A stretch of 64,000 nucleotides of DNA from positions 16,017,703 to 16,081,702 of the forward strand of contig CM065690.1 of NCBI GenBank assembly GCA_017654935.2. The letters run 5' to 3'. The notes under the pieces were generated by a model, which did not search any database, was not told where the DNA came from, and saw only the letters and a program-made list of their open reading frames with translations. The DNA is from Phymorhynchus buccinoides (Eukaryota > Mollusca > Gastropoda > Neogastropoda > Raphitomidae). Numbering within the stretch: the first letter of the stretch is position 1; each line of letters opens with the position of its first letter. Made by a program: the position numbers and the translations under genes. This document shows positions 23,001-34,735 of the stretch, one piece after another.

Positions 23001-26000
23001 GGGACACACTCACTTTTATCAGCGACACACTCACTTTTATCAGCGACACACTCACTTTTATCAGGGACACACTCACTTTTATCAGGGACACACTCACTTT
23101 TATCAGACACACTCACTTTTATCAGCGACACACTCACTTTTATCAGTGACACACTCACTTTTATCAGACACACTCACTTTTATCAGGGACACTCACTTTT
23201 ATCAGGGACACACTCACTTTTATCAGGACACACTCACTTTTATCAGTGACACACTCACTTTTATCAGCGACACACTCACTTTTATCAGCGACACACTCAC
23301 TTTTATCAGCGACACACTCACTTTTATCAGCGACACACTCACTTTTATCAGGGACACACTCACTTTTATCAGTGACACACTCACTTTTATCAGGGACACA
23401 CTCACTTTTATCAGCGACACACTCACTTTTATCAGTGACACACTCACTTTTATCAGCGACACACTCACTTTTATCAGTGACACACTCACTTTTATCAGGG
23501 ACACACTCACTTTTATCAGTGACACACTCACTTTTATCAGGGACACACTCACTTTTATCAGCGACACACTCACTTTTATCAGCGACACACTCACTTTTAT
23601 CAGCGACACACTCACTTTTATCATCGACACACTCACTTTTATCAGCGACACACTCACTTTTATCAGTGACACACTCACTTTTATCAGGGACACACTCACT
23701 TTTATCAGGGACACACTCACTTTTATCAGCGACACACTCACTTTTATCAGGGACACACTCACTTTTATCAGCGACACACTCACTTTTATCAGTGACACAC
23801 TCACTTTTATCAGTGACACACTCACTTTTATCAGGGACACACTCACTTTTATCAGGGACACACTCACTTTTATCAGTGACACACTCACTTTTATCAGACA
23901 CACTCACTTTTATCAGAGACACACTCACTTTTATCAGGGACACACTCACTTTTATCAGCGACACACTCACTTTTATCAGACACACTCACTTTTATCAGAC
24001 ACACTCACTTTTACACACTCACTTTTATCAGGGACACACTCACTTTTATCAGCGACACACTCACTTTTATCAGCGACACACTCACTTTTATCAGTGACAC
24101 ACTCACTTTTATCAGCGACACACTCACTTTTATCAGCGACACACTCACTTTTATCAGCGACACACTCACTTTTATCAGCGACACACTCACTTTTATCAGA
24201 CACTCGAGTGACACACTCACTTTTATCAGTGACACTCACTTTTATCAGGGACACACTCACTTTTATCAGCGACACACTCACTTTTATCAGACACACTCAC
24301 TTTTATCAGTGACACACTCACTTTTATCAGCGACACACTCACTTTTATCAGCGACACACTCACTTTTATCAGCGACACACTCACTTTTATCAGGGACACA
24401 CTCACTTTTATCAGTGACACACTCACTTTTATCAGCGACACACTCACTTTTATCAGCGACACACTCACTTTTATCAGCGACACACTCACTTTTATCAGCG
24501 ACACACTCACTTTTATCAGAGACACACTCACTTTTATCAGCGACACTCACTTTTACTCACTTTTATCAGGGACACACTCACTTTTATCAGCGACACACTC
24601 ACTTTTATCAGTGACACACTCACTTTTATCAGGGACACACTCACTTTTATCAGTGACACACTCACTTTTATCAGCGACACACTCACTTTTATCAGCGACA
24701 CACTCACTTTTATCAGCGACACACTCACTTTTATCAGCGACACACTCACTTTTATCAGGACACACTCACTTTTATCAGTGACACACTCACTTTTATCAGG
24801 GACACACTCACTTTTATCAGCGACACACTCACTTTTATCAGGGACACACTCACTTTTATCAGTGACACACTCACTTTTATCAGGGACACACTCACTTTTA
24901 TCAGCGACACACTCACTTTTATCAGGGACACACTCACTTTTATCAGTGACACACTCACTTTTATCAGGGACACTCACTTTTATCAGGGACACACTCACTT
25001 TTATCAGCGACACACTCACTTTTATCAGCGACACACTCACTTTTATCAGCGACACACTCACTTTTATCAGCGACACACTCACTTTTATCAGCGACACACT
25101 CACTTTTATCAGCGACACACTCACTTTTATCAGCGACACACTCACTTTTATCAGCGACACACTCACTTTTATCAGCGACACACTCACTTTTATCAGGGAC
25201 ACACTCACTTTTATCAGCGACACACTCACTTTTATCAGCGACACACTCACTTTTATCAGTGACACACTCACTTTTATCAGCGACACACTCACTTTTATCA
25301 GCGACACACTCACTTTTATCAGTGACACACTCACTTTTATCAGCGACACACTCACTTTTATCAGGGACACACTCACTTTTATCAGTGACACACTCACTTT
25401 TATCAGGGACACTCACTTTTATCAGAGACACACTCACTTTTATCAGCGACACACTCACTTTTATCAGCGACACACTCACTTTTATCAGTGACACACTCAC
25501 TTTTATCAGTGACACACTCACTTTTATCAGGGACACACTCACTTTTATCAGTGACACACTCACTTTTATCAGACACACTCACTTTTATCAGCGACACTCA
25601 CTTTTATCAGCGACACACTCACTTTTATCAGCGACACACTCACTTTTATCAGTGACACACTCACTTTTATCAGCGACACACTCACTTTTATCAGCGACAC
25701 ACTCACTTTTATCAGGGACACTCACTTTTATCAGCGACACACTCACTTTTATCAGAGACACACTCACTTTTATCAGCGACACACTCACTTTTATCAGGGA
25801 CACACTCACTTTTATCAGAGACACACTCACTTTTATCAGAGACACACTCACTTTTATCAGCGACACACTCACTTTTATCAGTGACATTCACTTTTATCAG
25901 GGACACACTCACTTTTATCAGGGACACTCTCACTTTTGTCAGCGACACACTCACTTTTATCAGTGACACACTCACTTTTATCAGTGACACACTCACTTTT

Positions 26001-29000
26001 ATCAGCGACACACTCACTTTTATCAGCGACACACTCACTTTTATCAGCGACACACTCACTTTTATCAGTGACACACTCACTTTTATCAGTGACACACTCA
26101 CTTTTATCAGACACACTCACTTTTATCAGCGACACACTCACTTTTATCAGACACTCACTTTTATCAGCGACACACTCACTTTTATCAGTGACACACTCAC
26201 TTTTATCAGGGACACACTCACTTTTATCAGCGACACACTCACTTTTATCAGCGACACACTCACTTTTATCAGTGACACACTCACTTTTATCAGGGACACA
26301 CTCACTTTTATCAGAGACACACTCACTTTTATCAGTGACACACTCACTTTTATCAGTGACACACTCACTTTTATCAGACACACTCACTTTTATCAGGGAC
26401 ACTCACTTTTATCAGTGACACACTCACTTTTATCAGGGACACTCACTTTTATCAGCGACACACTCACTTTTATCAGCGACACTCACTTTTATCACACTCA
26501 CTTTTGTCAGCGACACACTCACTTTTATCAGACACACTCACTTTTATCAGTGACACACTCACTTTTATCAGGGACACACTCACTTTTATCAGAGACACAC
26601 TCACTTTTATCAGGGACACACTCACTTTTATCAGGGACACACTCACATCAGGGACACACTCACTTTTATCAGGGACACTCACTTTTATCAGTGACACACT
26701 CACTTTTATCAGGACACACTCACTTTTATCAGAGACACACTCACTTTTATCAGGGACACACTCACTTTTATCAGAGACACACTCACTTTTATCAGCGACA
26801 CACTCACTTTTATCAGGGACACACTCACTTTTATCAGGGACACACTCACTTTTATCAGAGACACACTCACTTTTATCAGCGACACACTCACTTTTATCAG
26901 TGACACACTCACTTTTATCAGTGACACACTCACTTTTATCAGACACACTCACTTTTATCAGCGACACTCACTTTTATCAGCGACACTCACTTTTATCAGT
27001 GACACACTCACTTTTATCAGCGACACACTCACTTTTATCAGCGACACACTCACTTTTATCAGGGACACTCACTTTTATCAGCGACACACTCACTTTTATC
27101 AGCGACACTCACTTTTATCAGTGACACACTCACTTTTATCAGCGACACACTCACTTTTATCAGTGACACACTCACTTTTATCAGGGACACTCACTTTTAT
27201 CAGCGACACACTCACTTTTATCAGCGACACACTCACTTTTATCAGTGACACACTCACTTTTATCAGCGACACACTCACTTTTATCAGCGACACACTCACT
27301 TTTATCAGCGACACACTCACTTTTATCAGACACACTCACTTTTATCAGCGACACTCACTTTTATCAGCGACACACTCACTTTTATCAGGGACACACTCAC
27401 TTTTATCAGTGACACACTCACTTTTATCAGGGACACACTCACTTTTATCAGGGACACACTCACTTTTATCAGGGACACACTCACTTTTATCAGCGACACA
27501 CTCACTTTTATCAGTGACACACTCACTTTTATCAGGACACACTCACTTTTATCAGCGACACACTCACTTTTATCAGACACACTCACTTTTATCAGGGACA
27601 CACTCACTTTTATCAGCGACACACTCACTTTTATCAGACACACTCACTTTTATCAGGGACACACTCACTTTTATCAGGGACACACTCACTTTTATCAGGG
27701 ACACACTCACTTTTATCAGGGACACACTCACTTTTATCAGCGACACACTCACTTTTATCAGGGACACTCACTTTTATCAGTGACACACTCACTTTTATCA
27801 GGGACACTCACTTTTATCAGTGACACACTCACTTTTATCAGGGACACACTCACTTTTATCAGCGACACACTCACTTTTATCAGCGACACACTCACTTTTA
27901 TCAGTGACACACTCACTTTTATCAGCGACACACTCACTTTTATCAGAGACACACTCACTTTTATCAGCGACACACTCACTTTTATCAGTGACACACTCAC
28001 TTTTATCAGGGACACACTCACTTTTATCAGTGACACACTCACTTTTATCAGAGACACTCACTTTTATCTCACTCACTTTTATCAGAGACACACTCACTTT
28101 TATCAGCGACACACTCACTTTTATCAGTGACACACTCACTTTTATCAGCGACACACTCACTTTTATCAGCGACACTCACTTTTATCAGCGACACACTCAC
28201 TTTTATCAGGGACACACTCACTTTTATCAGCGACACACTCACTTTTTCAGGGACACATCACTTTTATCACACTCACTTTTATCAGCGACACACTCACTTT
28301 TATCAGCGACACACTCACTTTTATCAGCGACACACTCACTTTTATCAGCGACACACTCACTTTTATCAGGACACACTCACTTTTATCAGCGACACACTCA
28401 CTTTTATCAGGGACACTCACTTTTATCAGGGACACACTCACTTTTATCAGGGACACTCACTTTTATCAGTGACACACTCACTTTTATCAGTGACACACTC
28501 ACTTTTATCAGACACACTCTCAGGGACACTTTCACTTTTGTCAGCGACACACTCACTTTTATCAGTGACACACTCACTTTTATCAGCGACACACTCACTT
28601 TTATCAGCGACACACTCACTTTTATCAGCGACACACTCACTTTTATCAGTGACACACTCACTTTTATCAGGGACACACTCACTTTTATCAGTGACACACT
28701 CACTTTTATCAGGGACACACTCACTTTTATCAGCGACACACTCACTTTTATCAGCGACACACTCACTTTTATCATCGACACACTCACTTTTATCATCGAC
28801 ACACTCACTTTTATCAGCGACACACTCACTTTTATCATCGACACACTCACTTTTATCAGCGACACACTCACTTTTATCAGCGACATACTCACTTTTATCA
28901 GAGACACACTCACTTTTATCAGCGACACACTCACTTTTATCAGCGACACACTCACTTTTATCATCGACACACTCACTTTTATCATCGACACACTCACTTT

Positions 29001-29447
29001 TATCATCGACACACTCACTTTTATCATCGACACACTCACTTTTATCAGCGACACACTCACTTTTATCATCGACACACTCACTTTTATCATCGACACACTC
29101 ACTTTTATCAGCGACACACTCACTTTTATCAGAGACACACTCACTTTTATCAGTGACACACTCACTTTTATTAGCGACACACTCACTTTTATCAGCAACA
29201 CTCACTTTTAATCAGCGACACACTCACTTTTATCAGCGACACACTCACTTTTATCAGCGACACTCACTTTCATCAGTGACACACTCACTTTTATCAGCGA
29301 CACACTCACTTTTAATCAGCGACACACTCACTTTTAATCAGCGACACACTCACTTTCATCATCGACACTCACTTTTAATCAGCGACACACTCACTTTTAA
29401 TCAGCGACACACTCACTTTTATCAGCGACACACTCACTTTTATCAGC
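17053..29447 (-). repeat. 21-bp splice-donor minisatellite, about 590 units (copy A)
   Basis: About 12.4 kb of one 21-bp unit. On the ACCS sense strand it is ten bases GCTGATAAAA followed by eleven bases GTGAGTGTGTC, coding ADKSECV in the exon frame. The unit is the 3' exon/intron junction of the SGYR exon, so almost every repeat carries AAA|GTGAGT, eight of nine matches to the 5' splice-site consensus. Variants change mostly one codon (Ala to Thr, Pro, Ser or Asp) or AAA to GAA. Nineteen-bp units (missing AC) and occasional 22-bp units shift frame. The GAA variants cluster at the far end (17090-17930) and the Asp variants near the exon (28770-29100). It lies in the intron between the SGYR and WLDEVY exons. 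Long ORFs in all other frames here are by-products. Confidence 0.97.
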
Positions 29448-29579
29448 TATCATATGCTGCAGTCTTCGCTGCATGAGGGGAGGGGTGAGTTGAAAGATGC
29501 CCAGGGCTGTGGCGAACTGCGTCACCTGCTTGTTGCCGGAGTACAACACCCCGCACCTGTACCCAGACAGGCCGAAATC
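29438..29579 (-). CDS. ACCS: ACCS-like gene, copy A, complete SGYR exon ending in the 21-bp array
   Basis: This 142-bp exon starts after a poly-T acceptor (ttttctcag) with DFGLSGYRCGVLYSGNKQV and ends LQHMIADK plus one base, in phase 1. The arginine of SGYR is the conserved phosphate-binding residue following the PLP lysine. The 3' end is unusual: the last ten exon bases (GCTGATAAAA) and the first eleven intron bases (GTGAGTGTGTC) form the first unit of the 12.4-kb array that follows. Splicing from this first donor to either acceptor of the next exon gives K then WLDEVYFPT, matching the family alignment. It is the only full-length copy of the exon in copy A; partial copies lie at 29647-30712. 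Confidence 0.93.
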
Positions 29580-29646
29580 CTGAGAAAAAAAAAGGAGCAC
29601 CAGGATAGCAAGCCATGTAAATGTATACCTCGTGAACCTGGTCAGC

Positions 29647-30712
29647 TGAATGATACCCAGGGCTGTGGCGAACTGCGTCACCTGCTTGTTGCCCGAGTAC
29701 AACACCCCGCACCTGTACCCCGACAGCCCGAAATCCTGAAGAAGAAAAAAAGCCCAAAGAATAATTAAGATAGCAAGCCATGCGAATGTACGCCTCGTGA
29801 ACCTGGTTGGTTGAAAGATGCCCCAGGGCTGTGGCGAACCGCGCCACCTGCTTGTCAAAGCCGCCTCACACTGTCCAACCTTTCCAGTTGGAAGATAATT
29901 CAGTTGTGAACTCTAAGGCCGTGTACACATATAAGCGGATATTCCATGCGGAAACCCGCGCGCAATCCATAAATAAGTGAAACAAAGAAGGGAAAAGATT
30001 TGCGCACGTGTCCGAATTTCCCCTATATGCGTAAACTTTTATCCCTCTTTTTTCCACTTATTTAGGGTTTTCCGTACGGAACTTACGAGTCTAATGTGAA
30101 CCCGGCCTAATTCAACTACTTGTGGCCGTGCGCCGGCTTCACTATCAGCAAGCATTGGCTGTATTCCCACGACTGCCCGACTGAGAAGGAAGTATAAACA
30201 GTGCAGTCACCAATAGGGCATTTGCCGCTTGCCGGCGACCTTGAATTTAACCGAGTTGAACTTAGAGAGTTGAATAAGAAAGGTCAGCATAACTCGGGCA
30301 GAATGAGTGCGGGCAAATTAGTAGTCGAGCATAGAGAACGAAACACTCGTGGCAAATGCCCTATTCCTCCCGACCTGGTTGGAAGGGGATCATCCGACCA
30401 AAATCTGCATTTGTGATTTCTAATTCTACTCACTCTGTCAAAAGAAAGGAACACTGTGGAAAGGTCACAGCCGTTAGCATCCGACTTGGTTGGATAGTGC
30501 GAGGCGGCTTTTACCTGAATACAGCACCCCGCACCCGTACCCAGACAACCCGAAATCCTAAAACCAAAAGCACACAGATAGCAAGCCATGTCAATGCATG
30601 TATTGTGAACCTGGTGAGTTGAAAGATGCCCAGGGGGCTGTGGCAAACTGCGCATCACCTGCTTGATACCTGGGCACAGCACCCCGCACCTGTACCCCGA
30701 CAACCCGAAATC
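29647..30712 (-). pseudogene. Three tandem partial copies of the ACCS SGYR exon with its acceptor
   Basis: Upstream (sense direction) of the intact exon are three more copies of a unit of roughly 160 bp, made of the last ~60 intron bases plus the 5' part of the exon. Their acceptor-proximal ends are at 29735, 30557 and 30712. The copy at 30712 reads DFGLSGYRCGVLCPGIKQV and then shifts frame. The copy at 30557 has SGYG in place of SGYR and a TAG acceptor. It is cut after VLYS by a transposon (about 29855-30512), and its remainder lies at about 29800-29854. The copy at 29735 stays open (YRCGVLYSGNKQVTQFATAL) but runs into intron sequence instead of the exon's 3' end. I infer decayed or decoy exons; some could be used as alternative exons. 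Confidence 0.8.
29855..30512. mobile_element. DNA transposon inserted into a duplicated ACCS exon, with inner MITE (copy A)
   Basis: Termini AAAGCCGCCTCACACTGTCC and complement AAAGCCGCCTCGCACTATCC, in inverted orientation. A second element with AGGCCGTGTACACAT/AGGCCGGGTTCACATT termini sits inside at about 29914-30109. No convincing ORF. Its insertion splits one partial SGYR exon after VLYSG. The left part is shared with copy B (63908 to window end). Confidence 0.75.
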
Positions 30713-30905
30713 CTGAAAACAGCCCACAAATTGTGAACTTGATATTTATTAATTAATGACAAAGAATGAACGAAAGGGACATAATATTTTTTTTGGGGTG
30801 TGAATTTATCTAGGCTTAATTCTTTTCTGCAACATTTGAAAAAACTAAACAAAATACACCCCCCTCCTCGATGATAATCAATGGATTTGTCCATTCCCGT
30901 TTATA

Positions 30906-30988
30906 TCACACACACACACACACACACGCACACACACACACACGCACACGCACACACACACACACACGCACGCACGCACACACACACA
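30906..30988. repeat. CA microsatellite beside the SDEIY exon donor
   Basis: (CA)n with CG interruptions, ending nine bases before the donor of exon 30999-31131; on the sense strand it is a GT-rich tract in the start of the intron. Confidence 0.95.
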
Positions 30989-30998
30989 GTCTTCTGAC

Positions 30999-31131
30999 CT
31001 TGCTGACCCCCCACAGCACGTGCACTCGGTCAGGATCAGGCAGGGGAAGGGACAGGATGCTGCGAAAAGTGGCGGTTTTGTCGAACACGGACAGCCCGTA
31101 AATCTCATCCGATATCACGTGCAGACGGTTC
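30999..31131 (-). CDS. ACCS: ACCS-like gene, copy A, exon with SDEIY motif and PLP lysine
   Basis: This 133-bp exon runs from acceptor tgtctgcag to donor GTCAGA. It encodes NRLHVISDEIYGLSVFD near its start and ends HVLWGVSK. The Asp and Tyr of SDEIY contact the pyridine nitrogen and phenolic oxygen of PLP in this family. The terminal Lys of GVSK, directly followed by DFGLSGYRCG in the next exon, is the Schiff-base lysine. The catalytic lysine is therefore the very last codon before the intron that carries the tandem duplicated acceptors. A CA-repeat tract follows the donor on the sense strand within 10 bases. Vertebrate ACCS proteins are not established as true ACC synthases, so the reaction in this animal is unknown. 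Confidence 0.95.
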
Positions 31132-31317
31132 CTGCAGACACAGACATACTCATTTTTGCTATGCCTACAACACTGTGTTCTGCTGTGTCAGCCATGCCCA
31201 ATTACAATTTCCAGATTATTAGCAGCACAGCTGTGGACACTTTTGAAATCTGGGATGGAATTAATCAAGAGAGTTTACTGATCGACATTGATATCCCTAT
31301 GTCAGTTTGATCAGATA

Positions 31318-31542
<225 letters not shown>

Positions 31543-32084
31543 TGCATCGACAAATAGGTGTATATGTTACGCCCAATCCGTGAAATTGCCTGTTTCATGA
31601 AAAGGACAAAATGGCTTGCCCAATTCGCGAACTGGAAAATGTACAGTTAAAATGTTCAATTCCCAAATACACACAGGTATTGATTACGGCTGATTCAACA
31701 GTATCAAATACTTCTACATTGTGTTTTGTACTTTCACCCCCATCCTTCCCCCCCCAACCCCCAACCCACTACTCTCTCTCTGGGGCATGCTTGAGCTACA
31801 TATCTTATCAAACGTTTGATTAAATTCAGTCTGAATACAAAAAATTGCTAACTCATCTACAAATGTGATTTACTTTTGTTTGAACTAATTCCAGATCTTT
31901 GTCTCTCCTAACGAAAAAATAATTTGCATTCACAGTATTTTGTTAATGGCAAGTTTTAAATGAAGCTTGCTTTTTTTTCCCCATGGATTTGACAAACCAT
32001 TTTGCCCATTTCATAAAGAAAATAGGCAATTTCACGGACTGGACGTAACATACACAAAGATTTCCAGCAACAGAGAGAAAGGGT

Positions 32085-32372
32085 GTTTTTTTTTTTTAAA
32101 GGGGGGGGGGGGGGGGGGGGGGGGGAGGAGGAAGCAAAGACAAGAAAGGCTTCTAAACTCTTGAAGATTGATTGAAAAGAAGCTACAGCGATCTTGCTGA
32201 ACTGAAAACAAACAGATTTGCATGAAAACAAAACAACAACGAAACAAAGCAAAAACAATACTCAGACACCCCACACCTTTTTCTCTCCAAACAAACTTGA
32301 CTTAAATTTTTAAAAAAAGACCCCCCAACCCCCCCACCACAACCCCGCCCCCCCCCCCGCCCCCCCCCCAAC
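32085..32372. repeat. Long G and C homopolymer tracts
   Basis: A T-run at 32086-32096, a G-run at 32101-32125 and interrupted C-runs at 32322-32370, with an A-rich stretch between. The ORFs they create are spurious. Confidence 0.9.
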
Positions 32373-32387
32373 AAAAAACGACCTCAC

Positions 32388-32488
32388 CTGTGCGCGAAGT
32401 ACAGGAGTTCTTTGAGGAATTCTGCGGAGTACACGTCCCCCAGGGGATTGTTGGGGCTGATCAGCAAAATGGCCTTCACCTTCTTGCC
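32388..32488 (-). CDS. ACCS: ACCS-like gene, copy A, exon with SPNNPLGD motif
   Basis: This 101-bp exon begins GKKVKAILLISPNNPLGDVY after the acceptor ttatttcag and ends at donor GTGAGGT in phase 2. The SPNNPLGD block is the family signature; its asparagine binds the substrate carboxylate and PLP ring region in class-I aminotransferases (established for the family). The split arginine codon (AG then G) is completed by the exon at 30999-31131. Low-complexity C-rich and G-rich runs lie within about 400 bp on its 3' side. The open frame is clean and the family match is strong. Confidence 0.92.
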
Positions 32489-32598
32489 CTGAAATAAGTC
32501 AAGAAATTAAAAACAAAAGAAAAAAGTCAAACGTAACATACAAAAGGGTAGCATTCCACATTAACACAGCATAATTATAGCCAGCATAATGTAGACAC

Positions 32599-33990
32599 AC
32601 ACATGTGCGCGCAAGCACGCACACACGCACGCACACGCAAACACACACACACATCACACACTCAGTGACCCCGAGGATAAGCGCGACAGAACACACACAC
32701 ACACACACACACATTCACTTCCCCTCTCTCTTTAACACACACATATACATACACACAACACAGAGTGACACACACACAGAATGACACACAGACAGACATA
32801 CACACACACACAGAGTGACAAACACACAGAATGACACACAGACAGACAGACAGACACAGAGTGACACACACACAGAATGACACACAGACAGACATACACA
32901 CACACACACACAGAGTGACAAACACACAGAATGACACACAGACAGACACAGAGCGACACACACACAGAATGGACACACACAGACATACACACACACACAC
33001 ACAGAGTTACAAACAAACACACAGACATTGACACACAGACAGACATACAACACACAACACCACCACACACACAGAGGGACAAACACACGACATAATACAC
33101 ACACACACACACAGAGTGACAAACACACACAGAATGACACACAGACAGACACAACCAGAGTGACACACACACAGAATGACACACACAGACATACACACAC
33201 ACACACACCCACGAGTGACAAACACACGAATGACTACACAGACAGGACACAGAGTGACAACCACACAGAATGACACACAGACGACATAACACACACACCA
33301 CAGAGTGTCAAACACACAGAATGACACACAGACAGACACACACACAGTGACAAACACACAGAATGACACACAGACAGACATACACCCACACACAGAGTGA
33401 CAACACACAGACAGACAGACATACAACACCAAGAATACCACAGAGTGACAAACCACATATGACACACAGACAGACAGACATAACACACCACAGAGTGACA
33501 ACACCAGAGATGACACACGACAGACACACACACACACAAGTGACAAACACACAGACACGAACAAATTGCAGTACACACACACAGAGTGACAAATCCACAC
33601 AGAATGACACACAGACAGACAGACATACACACACACAGAGTGACAACACACAGAAATGACACACAACACACACAGAGTGACAAAAACACACAGAAATGAC
33701 ACAGACAGACAGACATACACACACACAGAGTGACAAACACACAGAATGAAGCACAGACAGACAGACATACACACACACAGAGTGGACAAACACACAGAAT
33801 TGACACACAGACAGACAGGACATACACACACACAGAGTGACTAAAAACACACAGAATGACACACAGACATGACAGACTATACACACACACATGGCGCACG
33901 TACACACACGTCACACACACACACACATGCGCACGCACGCACGCACGCACGCACACGCACGCACGCACACACACACGCCACACCACACAC
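32599..33990. repeat. CA-rich minisatellite (GAGTGACAAACACACAGAAT type)
   Basis: About 1.4 kb in which a roughly 50-bp pattern recurs: CACACAGAGTGACAAACACA, CAGAATGACACACAGACAGA, CATACACACA. Units are uneven with many single-base indels. It is flanked by simple (CA)n and CG-containing (GCAC)n. It lies in the ACCS intron between the exons at 34016 and 32388. Many indels in near-identical units may partly be sequencing errors. Confidence 0.93.
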
Positions 33991-34015
33991 ACAAACACAA
34001 CACACTCAAACTCAC

Positions 34016-34075
34016 CTGTCTCTTGGCCACGTTATACATAATTTCATAACTGTTCACAGTCAGCTCGAAATTCGT
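34016..34075 (-). CDS. ACCS: ACCS-like gene, copy A, internal exon (most 5' exon visible)
   Basis: This 60-bp exon reads TNFELTVNSYEIMYNVAKRQ. It is bounded by an acceptor (tgtgggcag) and a donor (GTGAGT), phase 0 at both ends. It matches the stretch of ACC-synthase-like aminotransferases just before the ISPxNPLG strand (comparison with the family from memory). It joins in frame to the exon at 32388-32488. Its 3' side runs directly into CA repeats. I found no exon further 5' before the assembly gap, so the N-terminal part of the protein (substrate-binding and dimer-interface region) is missing from the window. It is the weakest of the seven exons because it is short and has no catalytic residue, but its splice sites and phase fit exactly. 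Confidence 0.75.
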
Positions 34076-34211
34076 CTGCCCACAGAAACAACAAGGACAC
34101 ACAAATCAACACTGTTATGCAAATTAACATAATTATGCAAATTAGGTATAACAAAAATATGAAATTATGACTGCACTCCCCCTCCTCCCCCTCCCCCTCC
34201 TCTTCAAGTCT

Positions 34212-34735
34212 GTTGTTGTTGGCGTTACCCTGGCTTAAAGACTCCAGGGATCATGCCAACAGCCGATCGAAGCACTTGAACACTATGGTACAAATGCACC
34301 AACTAGGGATGATGAGAAAAACATTACGTGTGTGGGGGCGTTCTCGTTTTTGATTACCCCGCCACGTGGGCAGCCACACTCCGACTTAGCACGGAGGACG
34401 TTCACAAATTAAAATCTTGGAAGCACTGGAGGGAAATAGTTTCCCAGCCTTCTCGAAGTTCTGTGCTTTTAGCAGCTTCCAATCTGTCTCTCTCTTTGAC
34501 TCTGCCATTTCCCTTTGCTTACTGTCATCTACTGTCTTTCTCTTATTGATTGGCCCATTCTCCTATATACCCCCCCCACCCCCCTAAAAATCTTCCCAAC
34601 TGATTTTCATGTTTGAGTTCCTCCTAATTCGGAATGAATCGGCTGCATGCAGCGGGGAGACCAGAGACCACTGAAAACAGGACATATACACATACGTACT
34701 TTATCCATTATGGCCTTTTGGCCTGGGAAGAAGAA
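34212..34735 (+). mobile_element. Two dispersed repeats, SINE-like then retroposon tail
   Basis: 34212-34390 matches the 12678-12987 element (GGCTTAAAGACTCCAGGGAT onward); 34440-34735 matches the 8015-8292 family and ends in GGCCTGGGAAGAAGAAAAAG, running into the purine tract. The order suggests either one composite element or two insertions. Confidence 0.6.

Noticed and set aside
17053..29447. CRISPR array
   Set aside because: Repeats are contiguous with no spacers, and the setting is an intron of an animal gene.
32662..33998. Cysteine/valine-rich ORFs on the minus strand
   Set aside because: Products of the CA-rich minisatellite, with no conserved cysteine spacing or signal peptide logic.
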